A stretch of DNA of 64,000 nt from NCBI GenBank assembly GCA_018340375.1, contig JAFFJZ010000001.1:63666001-63730000 (forward strand), read 5' to 3'. The notes under the pieces were generated by a model. The model had not been told where the DNA came from and did no database searches. It saw only the letters and a program-made list of their open reading frames with translations. Made by a program: the position numbers and the translations under genes. The number at the start of each line of letters is the position of its first letter. Position 1 is the stretch's first letter. Positions 11,292-24,036 of this stretch are shown one piece after another. Origin of the DNA: Gonatopus flavifemur. Taxonomy: Eukaryota; Arthropoda; Insecta; Hymenoptera; Dryinidae.

Positions 11292-14200
11292 ATGGATCGT
11301 TGGGTCGGTAAAGTGGCTGTAGTGACTGGTGCATCAGCTGGAACTGGATTAGCTATTGTCAAAACTTTGATGCGAGAAGGGATGATTGTGGTTGGATTAG
11401 CCAGAAGAAAGGTAAAGATGGAGGTGAATAAGTACTACGGATTGATGTCAATCGTCATTTCACGTTTTACTGACAAATGAACACTGAGAAAAAAGAAGCT
11501 GTAAAATTTACATCTTGCAGAGTTAATATTTGTGCCGATTTCAAAAAATAGTTCAAGCTAATTTAAGTTGATTCTACAACAGCTGATGTAAATCTTACAT
11601 TCTCAGCTGTGAAATCAACTGAAATTGTGGTAGTTCGACCTATCCTTTTGAATCGTCCAAATATTGACTTCGCAAGATGTGAATTTTACACCTTTTTTGC
11701 TGGGTGAAAGAATCAACCCTTCAAGGAAAAATCTCAAATATGTGGAACCAAAATTTGACGATTATTTTAATCTCGAAGTAAATTTCCTGTTTCGAAAGAG
11801 TGAAATTGCACTTGACTGGAACAGAGTTGTTGGGGAGAGATCATTGCTGATGATGATAAGTTATTCCACTTTTTGATTAGGATGAAATGCGCGGTTCCAA
11901 GGGGAAAGGGAAATTTTATCCGTTGGAATGTGACGTGACTTCCGAAGAATCTGTGAACCAAGCGTTCGAGTGGATCGCGAAATATGTGGGAGTTGTACAA
12001 GTATTGGTGAACAACGCTGGAATTTTCAAAAGCGGAACAATTATGGGTAAATTATGGTATCGTTTTACTGAATCATATTAGGCAGTTCACTGGCCCATAT
12101 CAGGGCCAGGGGTCCGCCTAGTTTGCCTCGATAGCACCAGGTAAGGGACGAAAGAGAGCCTAGAATGATTCCTACTGGAGTTGCTGTTTCGCAAAAGAAC
12201 CATAATTGATTTGAGTTTATGTATGTCTTACAAGAATTATTGTGTATTGTATTCAGAAACATCGAAGGAAGATTGGGATAGAATATTCAATACAAATGTG
12301 ATGGGATACCTTATGTGTACGAAAAAAGCTGTGGAAAAGATGCAACAAGCGAATGTAGAAGGCTATGTTATCAACATGAACAGGTTGGTTCAATGGAATC
12401 ATTATTATTCCCTCAAATATTTCCAAGCAACTGAGATTCCTGGAAATTTGGTTCACTCAAAGCCGACTTAATCTAACATAAAATTATTGGATCCTATATG
12501 GAGCGTTCCATGCCAAATCGGACGGGTTGAAACATTTCTTTCCTTCCCTGTAAAAAATACCTTCCAATTCTAATTTTTTTACAATTCCTTCTCGAAGATT
12601 CAAATTTTGGTTTGTGAATTGTTCTCAATAATGAATTCCTCCGAAATTCTTCTGAACCATTGAAATTTCCTGCACTTCAATTCCTATAAATGCCTAACTT
12701 CTTTTACGACTCAATTTAAATTTTATTCCGTATCACACATTTTCTATGCGATTGATTGAAACAGTTATATTACTTGCGATGTAAATTATCAAATCTTTTG
12801 ATTCACCCGAATGCAAAGAGCTCTCGAATAACATTCTCAGTTGAAACAGTTGATTTCAAAAATCAATTTGTATTTGCATTCCTCCAGAGGTTTTCAGACA
12901 TCGTATTTGTTCTCATTCAAATTTCCGATTCCTTTGAATGGATAATATTTTACATGGTTATCTCCTCAATTTGTTTACACTATTTATTACGCATCAAACA
13001 ACGATTTCTGGTAGAGGTGAGATTTTTTTTCATTACACGTTTGAAAGATATCGAATTTTTGAAAAAATGACCTCTTATTTTGTTTCTTTTTGTGCTCATA
13101 ACTTTGTTAATAATGGTCCAGAGGTTTTTTTGTTCAGAATCTTCGTTCCTTCACTTACTTTCCAGGTAAAAAGTCCAAAAAAGTCATTCGAAGTGTCTTT
13201 CTGGATGTTTCCTAAGTTTGAAACTTTAAATCTCATTTTCAAAAATGAGTGTATATCTTGATTTTTTGAAAATTCTCTTTCACAAACTACTCTTCTTTCA
13301 ACAACTTTCCCCCTCGATATAATCGTGGGATTTTGAGAATTACTCTTATTTCTCGATTTTTGAAAATTTGACGAAACACCAATTTCGTCAGCGTGTTCTT
13401 TTTTTCGACCAATTCTGAGTTATGCTGTATATTCTCTCCTTGCTAGCAGATATTTAGAATTAATAATTACTCTTCGAATCTGTTTATCAAAAATAGTGAT
13501 AAAAATTCCCATTCATTTGCGTACCTTTTCAAAAATTTCACATATACGATCATTATTTGAACTAGAATACTCAAACACAATTTTTTCATGATTCTAGATT
13601 GAATTTCTCCTCACTTTCATGTAATTTCACTTATTATGTAATTTTTATACACCCACAGAAAGGTTGTCTCTTGATAAGAACAAAATATAGTTTTGTCTCA
13701 CTGAAAAAACAAAATATTTGAGTTCACTACCGCGGCTGTTATTTCAAAAAACGTGAAAATGCAACACTCAGTGCCACTGAGTGAATAATTCAAGGTTGAA
13801 TTATTCATTCAATATGAGAGAACCCTGTATCAGAACTACGGGGAAAAGAACTTCGGTCAACATGGTTGGGGTTTGAATATGTTACAGTTCTCCATAGATA
13901 TCCTAAATGAAATATGTAATAAGCAAAACCGCTTCGAAAGAAGAGATTTTTAGTTCTATTGAGAAGATGATTATCCAAATATGAGATTGAGCGCTTCTTC
14001 GGGCGCTTGCAATGGATAAACTACGCATAGGAAACGGTTTGCCCATTGCATATTTTATTCAGGAAATCTAAAACTACAGCATATCCAACCCCAGCTATTT
14101 TGGTCGAGACTTCTTTTTCCCACAGTTTTGATACGGGGTCCTTTCTAATATTCTAATCATATCACAGATGAACATTGAATCTCTTCTATTAAATGAAAAA

Positions 14201-17094
14201 AAAACGGAATGATCCTACACATTTTATTGTCGAATATACAATAATTTAGGTTTTTGTAGCATCACAAAGCTGTATTGTTAGCAATAAACAATCAATCCAG
14301 CAATGTTGACAGTCATATTTTTATGATGATTCTTGTGGATTGATGTATGAGAATTATTCTTATTTTCACCCCAGCAATATTATTCACTGTAAAAAATAAT
14401 CGGAATTTTCCTGTGTACATCAACCGGCAAATTCAAATTACTGATTAAGAAATCAATTTCCCATACTTTTATATGAAATTTCCCATACATTCATCTGAAA
14501 ATTCCAAACTTTATGAGATTTTTCCCAACATTTCACAGTACATTTCCGAACGAGTTGGGAAAATTCCTAACGCATGTATGTGTTCATTACTTCACATAAA
14601 TATATAGGAATTTTCCGATAGAATTTTTTATAGTGTTGCTGATGCTCAAATTGAACTTCTATGCCTTATTCATTGAATTTCTATCCATTCACCAAACAGT
14701 ATTCAAGGACACAGAGTTTATTCGACACAGTTTATGCATATGAACGTATACCCTGCAAGCAAACACGCCGTGACAGCTCTGACGGAGTCCCTTCAGAAGG
14801 AATTACTGGGTGGCAAAATTCGAGTAACAGTAAGATTTGGTTCCTGATGTTAAAAATAATTGAAATATAACTGCCCTGATTTTCGCTTTATTCCTGTTTC
14901 CACCAGGGTGGCTTAACCCACACAGCACCCGATGTCTCAGTAATATTCTTAGAGTATTACAATGTCTCGCTCAGAATATTATGTGCGAAATATTTATACG
15001 GGATTCTATAGATATTGCAGATACAATATTTCATCTAAAGTGTTCCGAGAATCTTCCAATTGGATTATTGCACATGTAGCGTTTTGTAATGTTCTTGGAA
15101 GTTAACGATGGGGAATATGCTGAATTTGTCGCAAATGAAATATTCTGAGAAAATGGCAGTAGAAATATTTTATATAGCAAAATGAATTTCCGTACACCTG
15201 ACCCAGGACTTGGGGAAATTTACAAGTCAAGATTGAAAAACACTCCTCTCCCATAACTTATTCACTTCGCGTTTCAGAAGATTCTGAATCGATTGGTCTA
15301 TATCCCACGGAAACAACTTTTTGAAATTTTTTCATCAATCTGTTCCAGCACTTGGTGGATGTTGGAGGTGCATTTTTTAAACACGTCCCTCTCAAGTGCT
15401 ATTCATTTCTCATTCCAGGAAGATTTTGAACCGATTGGTCTATATCCCATAGAGGCAAATTCTTGCAGTTTCCCACCGATCTTACTCAGAACTTTGTCAA
15501 ATTCGAAGTCGAGGTCGAACAAAACCCCTCTCCCATGACTTCTTTCCTCGTTTCAGGAGCTTCTGAATCGATTGGTTTTTTTTGTTGGATTTTTTCAACC
15601 TCCCATCATGATGATTACAATAAATGGCACTTTGAGAGTAGCGTCGTCATCCCGGAGATTCGCTGATGTGATAGAACCTTTGACTCTCACTCGCGAAACC
15701 CGAGTTCAAGCCCCTCTGAGGGAACTTTCTAAGAACCGAATTTCAATGCAGGTTTCCTTCCAATCAAAGTAATTATTAAATATTAACTATTTTGTATTTA
15801 ATATTATAATTATGTTTCTTTACGTTCTATTTTTATTATTGTTTGAATCTTACCGCGAGAGTTGAAAACTTGAACGAAAGTCAAGCTTAGTTATAGGCGC
15901 AACTTCATATGATCCTCTTCTATTTTATTTACTTGGCGACTATAACGAATGTGGTATAAATCGTTTTGTGTTCTGATCTTGTTAAGAAGCATCATCTAAA
16001 ATTCTTGAATATGTTGTATGAAAGGTATTTATTTTTATTCATCATTTGTATTATAATTCTAAAATATAACTACAATTACACAAAATTGTTAACGACATGA
16101 ATTTACAGGTACCTTTCAAATCATGAGTTGTAACGAAACCAACAAGAACGAATAAAATCATTTTCTCAAACAATCGAATCGTGCGCCATAATCAAATTCA
16201 AACAGTAATCCTGGCCAATCGCATCCAAAATTCGGAACAGTAAACCTTAGGGACGTTTTTTTTTCAATCCGGAGTAATGATTTTGTAAACTTTTTATATG
16301 TGTGATTGTTACATTTTTTACCTTACAAAATATCGCTGAAATGATCACAGCAGTATTTCAAAATGTCTCCAGAATGTCAAAGAGGGGCGGACATGGAATA
16401 TTCTGAGGGCATTCTGACAATATATCTCTTGAGATATTTTCCAGAATATCCCACATTCCCAAGGTGATATTCTGACAATATCGCTGGGACATCCGGCGCT
16501 GGGTGGATTCTCAAAAATCGAAATCGAGTTAGCAACTTTGAAACTTCCCCAAGAGATCGCAAACCTTCAAGACCATTCAATGAAAGTTCATGCAGGTCTG
16601 TGTTCTTTTGGGATTTATATTAAATTGTACACAGAAATGAATAATTGCACGGAAAAAACACTGCTGTAGTTGATTTTCGACCATCTACGAAAAGTAGTTA
16701 CGGCAACTGAATTGGTAGTTGAGACAAATACCACGCTAGTGAGCACAACTACTCTGTTACTTGTCTCAACTAACGTGGTATTTGCCCCATTACTAAGTAG
16801 TTGCCATAACTACTTATCGTAGATGTTCAAAAATCGGCTACGTGAGTAGTTGCTGCAAGTATTATTCTTTGCCGTATGTACGTTATATTCTATTTTCAGA
16901 GTATAAGTCCAGGATACGTGAGAACCGACTTACTATCTGACGTTCAAGGGTTAGAAGGGATCGACTTGAGGGCAATTCCCGCGTTGGAAGCTGAAGATAT
17001 TGCATCGACCGTGGTTTATGCCATTGGAACGCCTCAACACGTTCAGATCACTGAAATGACTGTTCGAGTATTAGAAGAGAATCTTGGTGATTAA
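11292..17094 (+). CDS. Short-chain dehydrogenase/reductase, DHRS11/farnesol-dehydrogenase-like (complete, 249 aa)
   Basis: Classical SDR, predicted to use NADP(H) for alcohol/carbonyl oxidoreduction; in insects this subgroup includes farnesol dehydrogenases. Exons: 11292-11423, 11881-12046, 12257-12383, 14700-14829, 16900-17094 (750 nt, all phases agree). Visible motifs: TGASAGTG cofactor loop (residues 13-20, with Thr where Ile is usual), NNAG (88-91), Asn113, catalytic Ser142, and YPASK giving Tyr159 and Lys163, then SPGYVRTDL. The codon of Ser142 is split AG|T by intron 3. The exon 1 donor could be 11412 (AAG|gtaaag) or 11424 (GAG|gtgaat); I chose the latter because it restores residues usual between ARR and the KGK segment. 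Length fits the family (about 250). No signal peptide. Introns 3 and 4 are filled with MITEs. Exact substrate is not inferable. Confidence 0.9.
14385..14635. mobile_element. MITE with CACTGTAAAAAATAATCGG terminus, in SDR intron 3
   Basis: The left end CACTGTAAAAAATAATCGG is repeated, inverted, near 53643 and 55532. The right end TTTTTTATAGTG is an imperfect inverse. The interior is GGAAATTTCCCAT-type dyad repeats. It lies 65 bases upstream of SDR exon 4. Confidence 0.6.
14917..16506. mobile_element. Large non-autonomous TIR element (CCCACACAGCAC) in SDR intron 4
   Basis: The left 300 bases match the element at 26959-27862 almost word for word: CCCACACAGCAC, GTCTCA.TAATATTCT, GAAATATTCTGAGAA. 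The right end GGCGCTGGGTGG is a degenerate inverse of the left end. The interior holds GAATATTCTGAGAATATT dyads and one tRNA-like module (15649-15725). Confidence 0.6.
15649..15725 (+). repeat. tRNA-like (SINE-type) module inside a TIR element
   Basis: GCTGATGTGATAGAACC (A-box-like) is followed about 35 bases later by GAGTTCAAGCCCC (B-box-like). The sequence aligns with the modules at 27399-27473 and 54606-54672, including flanks. It does not fold as a working tRNA. Confidence 0.5.
16647..16877. mobile_element. Foldback MITE (GCACGGAAAAAA), in SDR intron 4
   Basis: The two halves pair along most of their length: GATTTTCGACCATCTACG on the left against CGTAGATGTTCAAAAATCGG on the right, and GTAGTTG/CAACTAC words throughout. 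It ends 22 bases before the exon 5 acceptor. Same family as 55116-55350. Confidence 0.75.
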
Positions 17095-17177
17095 AATCAA
17101 TATCGAATGACAGGAACGTGTCTGTATAATCGAATGCATTGTCCGAGTGATATGATTTCTATCCATCAAGTTTAAAA

Positions 17178-17183
17178 AATAAA
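17178..17183 (+). terminator. Polyadenylation signal of the SDR gene
   Basis: AATAAA lies 84 bases downstream of the SDR stop codon, a normal distance. Confidence 0.6.
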
Positions 17184-17395
17184 AGTTACACTTGGTATTG
17201 AAAATCTCAACACCTTTTCAAAACCCTCAAATGACCTGACATTGCATCTTGTGGTTTGTGTAAACAGCCATTTTGGTGCCTCAGGTTTGAGAACTGATTT
17301 GAAGTACTTTCAGAGCACTGAATACAAAAACATCAGGTTTGTTGAATCAGCTCGTTTTTCATAATTTTTTATACATAAAATTCATCAATTATATA

Positions 17396-18777
17396 CTGGG
17401 TGATTCAAAATTGCTGTACACTTTTCTGAGAGCAGATTCTTGGTGGAATTCTGAAAAGATCTTGGTTCGGAATATTCAGATCTGATCCTCAGATCCGGAG
17501 ATATGAGCATGTTTCAATTTTTTGAAAAATCCAAATACTTCGGAAATACACTCGACTCTTGGATCTTTCACACCCGAATCTTTTACTCAATCGGACCTTT
17601 TACTTTAGGTACAGCCCCTTCAACCCTCACCTAATTATTTCCCCCAACTAATTATTTCAAATATAACCCCACCTCTTTTGTATAAATGTTCAAACAAAAC
17701 ACGAAACAAACTGAATTCGAATCATAGTCGAAATTGGTTAACTCACAGGGACCAAAATGTTTCTGAACCATTGCGAGACTAGCGAAGGACTGATAATTAT
17801 AACGAATCAGTTCGTGAAAATAACGAAACAGTCATCGTTAAGTTATTCAATTAACTCAGCAAAGACGAATTCGTTCGGACCAAAAATTGAAAAAAAAGCT
17901 TGAGATTAGATACATATGTCATAAAAAATACGTGCTATGAAATAAGATCACTTACCGCTTTCGGGAACACTCATTGTTTTGATTATAATATTTCACACGT
18001 ATTAAATAACCTTATTTAATGACATTCTCTAAATTGAAGCTATCGCATGTAATCCAAAAAAAATTCTGAATTCATTTGTTCAAAAAACATCTCATGGGAA
18101 TGATTGGAAATAAGAGCCAATCATACCGCGTGGTGGGCGTAGTTTTTTTCAGTAAAACACTCGAGTGACTCTGGTCCCAAAATTGTGTAAGGATGGAGAG
18201 TCGAGTGTACCATATTTCTGACTTTTGGATCCAACACCATTCTCTGAGTCAGATCACCCCTGATGAAAATTTCCGCTCGCCGGAAGCGAACTTTGAAACA
18301 AATGAAGCGTAAAAATGTTTGAATTTCCGCTTCTTTTGCGCTTAGATACTGTTCCTTTCACTCTCCCGCGTCGCTTCATACCCTTCTTACGCTCCCATTT
18401 TCACTAAAGACGGAATATCCCGGGAGAAAAATGAATCTAATTCAGCTTCCTTTGTTGTGGAGTTACAGCGGTTTGAAATTTTTTGCATTCCAGCCAATCA
18501 GAATCCAACAACTTTAAATCGCTATAACTTCACAACGAAGGAAGCTAAATGAGATTTTTTTTTCCAGGAATACACCGTGATCTGACTTAGAGAATGGTGT
18601 TGGATCCAAAAGTCAGAAATATGGTACTTCCGAGGTATTTGAATTTTTCACAGAATTAAAAAATGCTCATATCTCCGGATCTAAGGATCAGATCTGAATA
18701 TTCCGGACGAAAATCTTTTTAGAATTTCATCAAGAATCTGCTCTCAGAAGAGTCTACGGCAATTTTGAATCACCTAG
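17396..18777. mobile_element. 1.4 kb foldback element with about 150-bp inverted arms
   Basis: The left end CTGGGTGATTCAAAATTGC mirrors GCAATTTTGAATCACCTAG on the right. The arms continue through GAGAGCAGATTCTTG and CTCATATCTCCGGATCT on the opposite strand. A second, inner inverted pair (18206-18264 against 18572-18629, containing TTCTGACTTTTGGATCCAA) makes the right half a foldback within the foldback. No transposase. Confidence 0.75.
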
Positions 18778-18779
18778 CA

Positions 18780-19555
18780 GATTGATAGAAAGTGAGCTGA
18801 TCCAAGAAATTCGATATTCATTTCGCATTTAACACAGGCACCGGAGAAAAAAACTTTTTTTGCTGACTTGTGTTATTTAAAGTGGAGATCATAAAGTTTT
18901 CCCATACTGAGTAATAGATGATTTGAACATTCAAATCACTCTGAAATTTAATGAGGTCTAATCAAAACACTGTTCGATGTAAAAATGTACCGACGCTCCT
19001 GTAAACATCTGGAGAATTTTGACAAACTGTCACTTCTCGCGCACGTTTTTCCATTGAAAATTTTTCTGAATCTCTATACGAATATGTATAAAACATTTTT
19101 TTGAAAATCACTGGGACTCTCCGAGAAACTATGAACGCCTCTGGAATCCCAAAAAACTCCTCACTGGGAATCTCTGCAAATTTTAATGATTATCAATGAA
19201 ATCTTTTCATCAGGGAAAATTTCATCAATCGTAATATCAATTCTCAAATGAATAAAATAATGTCTCCCTTCTCAAATAGGGCACTTCATTTGATACAAAC
19301 AGTCCAAATACATTCTATGCATACACTTGTCTCGTGATCTTCATCATTCCATTATCCAAACCTTGACTAATATAATTGAGAATAATTACTATTCAGATGG
19401 ATAACAACACCAATTAGTTGATTTACTACCATTGAAAGTGTTATGTCGACATCGACATCACAACTGTTCATGTTATTTCTATTTTGTCTGTGCACTCGTC
19501 TCAGTTTCCCTTGTTTGAGTTTATATCTTCCACACACATAATTCGATCGAACGTT
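18780..19555. other. Intergenic stretch, nothing recognised
   Basis: AT-rich DNA without a supported gene or clear repeat structure. Confidence 0.4.
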
Positions 19556-19668
19556 ATGGATCGTTGGATAGGTAAGGTAGCGGTAATTACACATCATCTG
19601 AAATTAGATTGGAAACGACGGAATCTTGAGTTCGAAAAGGAATGATGATCGTAAGATTTTCTAGAAGT
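19556..19668 (+). pseudogene. Relic of a second SDR gene (first exon)
   Basis: ATGGATCGTTGGATAGGTAA encodes MDRWIGKVAVIT, nearly the start of the intact SDR at 11292 (MDRWVGKVAVVT). The following bases still resemble the cofactor loop and next helix (CATCATCTGAAATTAGATTG; AAAGGAATGATGATCGTAAG; TCTAGAAG), but one or two bases are lost after VIT and a tandem TGATGA interrupts the frame. No later SDR exons were found in the next 10 kb. Its position 2.4 kb downstream of the intact gene in the same orientation suggests a decayed tandem duplicate rather than a retrocopy. Confidence 0.75.
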
Positions 19669-20292
19669 AAATTCAAAAGACAGGAAAATATGAAGAAAAT
19701 TCTCATTTGTTCAGAGTTCTCAGAATTCAGAACGGTTCAAAGGGCGACCTTGGAGCACCAGAAAACAAATCAATTTTGCAATGTAGTTTCTAAATAACTA
19801 AGCAATTATCACAAATTTTAAATATGCGACAATAAATCCCAAAACATTGACATTTGTAGGCTAATATGTTTTCGATCATTTGCATGCCCTAGTTGAAGAA
19901 TCTCATTGAACCGATCAATTCTCATCGATTCCGATGCGGAAAACTGATGCAAATCCATTGAGAATCAATTTTTTCATGGATTTGAATGAATTTTCTGCAT
20001 CAGAATCAATCGCTTTGATGAGGTTCTTCAGCTTGGATGATTTGGAAGAATCATTTCCAGTTCCAATTTCATATTCAAAGCTCAATTTCAGCAATGTACT
20101 TTGTTACTGCGGATTAAAAGTTTGTATTCATTGCTTAGTTGTTCAGAAAGTACGTAGCAAAATTTCGCCCATCTCTCCAAGGACTCCTTGACCCTTAATT
20201 TGAATTCTTGCACTGAATTCAGTTCAGTTGAGACTCGTCAGTGTGTTTTATCTTAAGATAACTTGAACATGAAAATTAAATAATAGTATTTA
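19669..20292. other. Non-coding stretch downstream of the SDR relic
   Basis: No further SDR exon or other gene is supported. The short plus-strand ORF at 19934-20191 has no recognisable features. Confidence 0.35.
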
Positions 20293-20625
20293 CCAGACCC
20301 CTCCGACTCATGCATTTTCCCCTAGAAATCCTGTTCACGTATTGACCAAGAAATCCCCAAGAAATCCAGATGGCGATTTCATCTAGTGGACCGAATCATA
20401 ACCTCAAAATATCAACGTTGCGAAGTTTGGTTCCTTGTAGGTTAAAAATTTATAAATGCATTAGTATGATCTGTAATTATTGGTCATTTTCTCACACTAT
20501 TCATCTTGAATTTTCGCGATAAATGATTCATTCTACAGAATCGATAGCCCCACTGACACGCGGAGCCCTCCACAACTTTCTGATCAGTATATGAACAGAA
20601 GTTCTAGACAGTCGGAGGGGTCTGG
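20293..20625. mobile_element. TIR element with CCAGACCCCTCCGAC ends
   Basis: CCAGACCCCTCCGAC at 20293 and its perfect inverse GTCGGAGGGGTCTGG ending at 20625 are flanked by TATTTA on both sides (20287-20292 and 20626-20631), a likely 6-bp target duplication. The arms continue with TCTAGAA and TGTTCA words. Confidence 0.7.
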
Positions 20626-20940
20626 TATTTACCTCTTCACAATGTGGTTCCTAATAATTCCTAGTTCTATTCAAGTCAAAATTGTCCAGGGAGATCCGTT
20701 TGGAATGTGTTTTTGTCATTTTTGTCCGCATTTATCTAAGATTCCGTGCAGAAACAGAGTAAACTACACTGTGAGAAATTTCTGATTGGAATTCCAATTA
20801 CATGTAATGGAAGCAAAAGTCATTGACGTAACTGAAAAATTTATTGAAATTTCAATTGCATTCGAACGGAATTTCAGTCACGAGAATATATATATCAATG
20901 TATGATGTACTATAGCAAAAATTTGAAATTCAGTTGCGTC

Positions 20941-22298
20941 CGTGGTGAAAAACCTCTGAATCTCTCTGAAAATTGCACGTTTCAGAGGGATTCAGAAAGA
21001 ATCAGAGAAATTCAGAGCAATTCAGCGTGGTTCAGAAGATTTCAGAGACTAGTGGATTGAGAGAACTTGTGCTTTGAATTTTTCAGAAGGATTCAGAAAA
21101 ATTCAGAGGAACTCGGAGAGATGCAGGGGAATTCTGGGAAATTTAGAGCGGAACAAATTCAGTAGAATTCTTGGTCCTGCGTTTCAGAGGCGTTCAAGGA
21201 GTGTCAAACGCGTTCAGAGATAGATGAATTCAGAAAAATTGTGCGTAGAACTTTTCAGAAATATTCAGAGGACTTTGGAAAGGTTCAGAGTAATTCAGAG
21301 GGATTCATAGGAATTCAGAGAAATTCAGAGAGGAATTGATTCAGTAAAATTTTTGGTTCAGGATTTCAGAAGTATTCAGGGAATGTCATAGACTCACAGA
21401 GACAGGTGAATTAGGGAAAATATGTGCGTAGAGCTTTTCAGGAATATTGAGAAGAATTTGGAAAGGTCCAGAGTAATTCAGAGGAATTCAGAGAGAAATT
21501 AATTCAGCTAAATTTTCGGTTCAGGATTTCAGAGGTATTCAGGGAGTGTCAGAGACTCATTGTCCGTGGGATTTTTCAGAAAAATTCAGGAAGATTCAGA
21601 GGAATTTAGAGAGATCCGGGGGGTAGGGGGTCTGGGAAATTCAGAGAGGAATGAATTCCGTACAATTCTTGGACCTGCATTCCAGAGGCTTTCTGGAAGT
21701 TTTATAGACTTCCGGAGGAAGATTAATCAAGAAAAATTGTGCGTTGAATTTTTTAGAAATATTCAGAAGGATTCAGAAAGATTCAGAGTAATCCAGAGAG
21801 ATTCAGAGAAATCCAGGGGAATTCAGAGGAAGTTTTGAAATCTGAATACATTGAATTCCGGGATATTCAGAGGAATTCAGAGAGATTCAGAGGAATTTAG
21901 AGGAAGCTTTGAAATCTGAATACTTTAAATTCCCAAAGATTGAGAGGAATTCAGAGAGATTCAGAGAAATTCAGAGAAATTCAGAGGAATTCAGAGGAAT
22001 TCAGAGGAAGTTTTGAAATCTGAATACATTAGATTCCGGGAGATTTAGAGAAATTTACAGATATTCAGGTGAATTCAGAGGGAGCTCTGAAATTTAAATA
22101 TATAAAATTCTGAGGGATTCAGTGATATGCAGAGAGATTCGGAGAAAGTTGAAGAATTCAGAACGTATCACTATCGGAAAAGTCTCTAACTTCCTCTGAA
22201 TTACTCTGGAATTACTCTGAATCTCTCTGTAATTTTTCCCAAAATATAGAGAGATTCAGAGAAATTCAGAGAGATTCAGAGAGATTTTTTTTACCAGG
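20941..22298. repeat. TTCAGAG-rich array bounded by inverted ends
   Basis: For 1.35 kb the sequence is a degenerate chain of AGATTCAGAGAAATTCAGAG-like units about 11 bases long, mostly one strand of the motif. Higher-order copies of roughly 180-280 bases recur (each with TTGTGCGTAGA, GAATTGATTCAG, TTGGTTCAGGATTTCAG). The borders GGTGAAAAACCTCTGAATC and GATTTTTTTTACCAGG are imperfect inverses, so the array may be an expanded TIR element. ORFs in it are repeat artefacts. Confidence 0.75.
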
Positions 22299-24036
22299 GG
22301 TGTAAATGAATTCTCATTTCAATCACCAACAATTGGAAATTTCATTAACAAATGTACATGAAAAATATATTAAATTCAAAGACATTTCTAACAGTGTAAA
22401 TTACCTATGGAATCGCGAAGTCTTTTTTGATACTGTCTGATATTAAAATTTTCAGACGCCAACGAGAAATAAAAATATCTCGATACTCATTTTATCCCCG
22501 ATTGTATAATACGTATCGCGGCAAATATCAGGAATCAATATTACATCGTGTAAGATCCTGCAGATGGATGAAGGAAAAACAGGCAGATAATAGAGATTCC
22601 GTTCCTATTTGTGTACTGATAACTTACTTGATTTGAAACAACATGATAGCTCCCTCTTATAGTATTACCCACGCACTAAACTCCACAGGAATGTCGGTAA
22701 TGGTAATGAATGACAATTTTATCTTGATCCTGGTATCTTGTTACGGTCAGCTTGGTTTGTTACGATACTTTCTCTGTGTTATCCACTGATTGTGATGTCG
22801 GATTTCAACGCGGCGTTGTGAAATATATCTTCAAGGTTGTAATGAACATCTTTTGGAATTTTATATGATATATTTTAGAGTGTCCATACGGCACAAGGAT
22901 ATCCATTAAATATCTATTAGATATTCATCGGATATTCTGGATATTTTGGGGATTTAGAGGAGATCCAATGTAATTGAAGTGGATGTTAGACATTCGGATT
23001 CCATATGATTTATGATGTTGAACTATATGAATTATAAACTAAAATACCTGTATACTAGATCACATGTGGTTTATAGTATATGGAGCATGTATGGGGGATT
23101 TTTAAAAGAGGAACTTCCCATTCAATTTTATTAAACATCTGAAACCTTAGCATTCTAGCGAAAGTAATCAGCAAATTAATCTTCATATTTTGAGAGAGGG
23201 AAGTGATATAATTAAAGTTGGACCGTGACATAAAACTATGACAACAGGAAAAATGTGTATAAATGATGCATCGATTATGCATCAAATCGAATCGAACGGT
23301 GTGCAGTAAGATTATATTTTAACACACGAACGTTCAACTTACGATCGTTCCATAAAATATTGCTCTCACATAGTTGCGATGATTTATTATCTATCACGAT
23401 ACAAGGCATGTAGAGATGATAAATACAATTTTTATTAGTCAATACGTGAATCCGATAATTGATGACGATTCCTTATACTCATATCACGATTTATGAAGTA
23501 TTATACACGATTATTCATTGTAGATCGATTTTCACCGTTCCATATCTAATAAAGAGTGTGAAATTTCAGCACAAAATAATTGAATCAGGAACGGTAGACG
23601 GAAGTGTGAAGCAAGTTTTGCAAAAATCACCACGTCGAAAGTTGAAAATGACAGATTTTAGATTTTTAATGATGCCAATGAACTTCACAGGAAAAGATAA
23701 TCTGTTTATAATCTTCCACTTCCTTGAATGCATAGCCATCCAGATTGAGAACGGACAATAGATACAATTTTACATTGCCTGCCTCGATTCTCCATGGAAA
23801 GTACCAATTGAAACTGGATATAAGGAAGTTTAGTCCTCTCAGTCTGGAGTTAACAGTTCTAGTTCGATTTTTGTGCAAAGTGTCGAGCGGAACCCCATTT
23901 TCTGGTCTCCATTGGTATGAAGAGTCTAGAATTCTGTTTAAAAACGCTATATCTCTGCACACGGGTTACTAATCCAGAAGAATAAATTTTTGATGAATTT
24001 GAAAGTTTCGCCAGAAGATCTGAAGGAAAAGTAACT
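22299..24036. other. Intergenic stretch, nothing confident
   Basis: A weakly exon-like segment (22455-22640, preceded by AAATTTTCAG) has an open frame but no recognisable family. The ORFs at 23459-24044 on both strands overlap each other and look incidental. Confidence 0.3.

Noticed and set aside
11412..11413. GTAAAG at 11412 as the SDR exon 1 donor
   Set aside because: Possible and in phase, but it would omit four residues usual in the family between the second beta strand and KGK; the GTGAAT donor at 11424 fits better. Not excluded.
12756..13261. Two overlapping plus-strand ORFs in SDR intron 3
   Set aside because: Low-complexity, Phe/Ile-rich AT-driven translation within an intron; no features.
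21560..21838. 92-codon ORF in the TTCAGAG array
   Set aside because: Translation of a minisatellite (FREIQ/RDSE repeats), not a gene.
20941..22298. CRISPR-like regular repeats
   Set aside because: Units are degenerate and contiguous without unique spacers, and the genome is eukaryotic.
22427..22636. Exon-like ORF after AAATTTTCAG at 22455
   Set aside because: No partner exon, no donor in phase, and no recognisable protein features.
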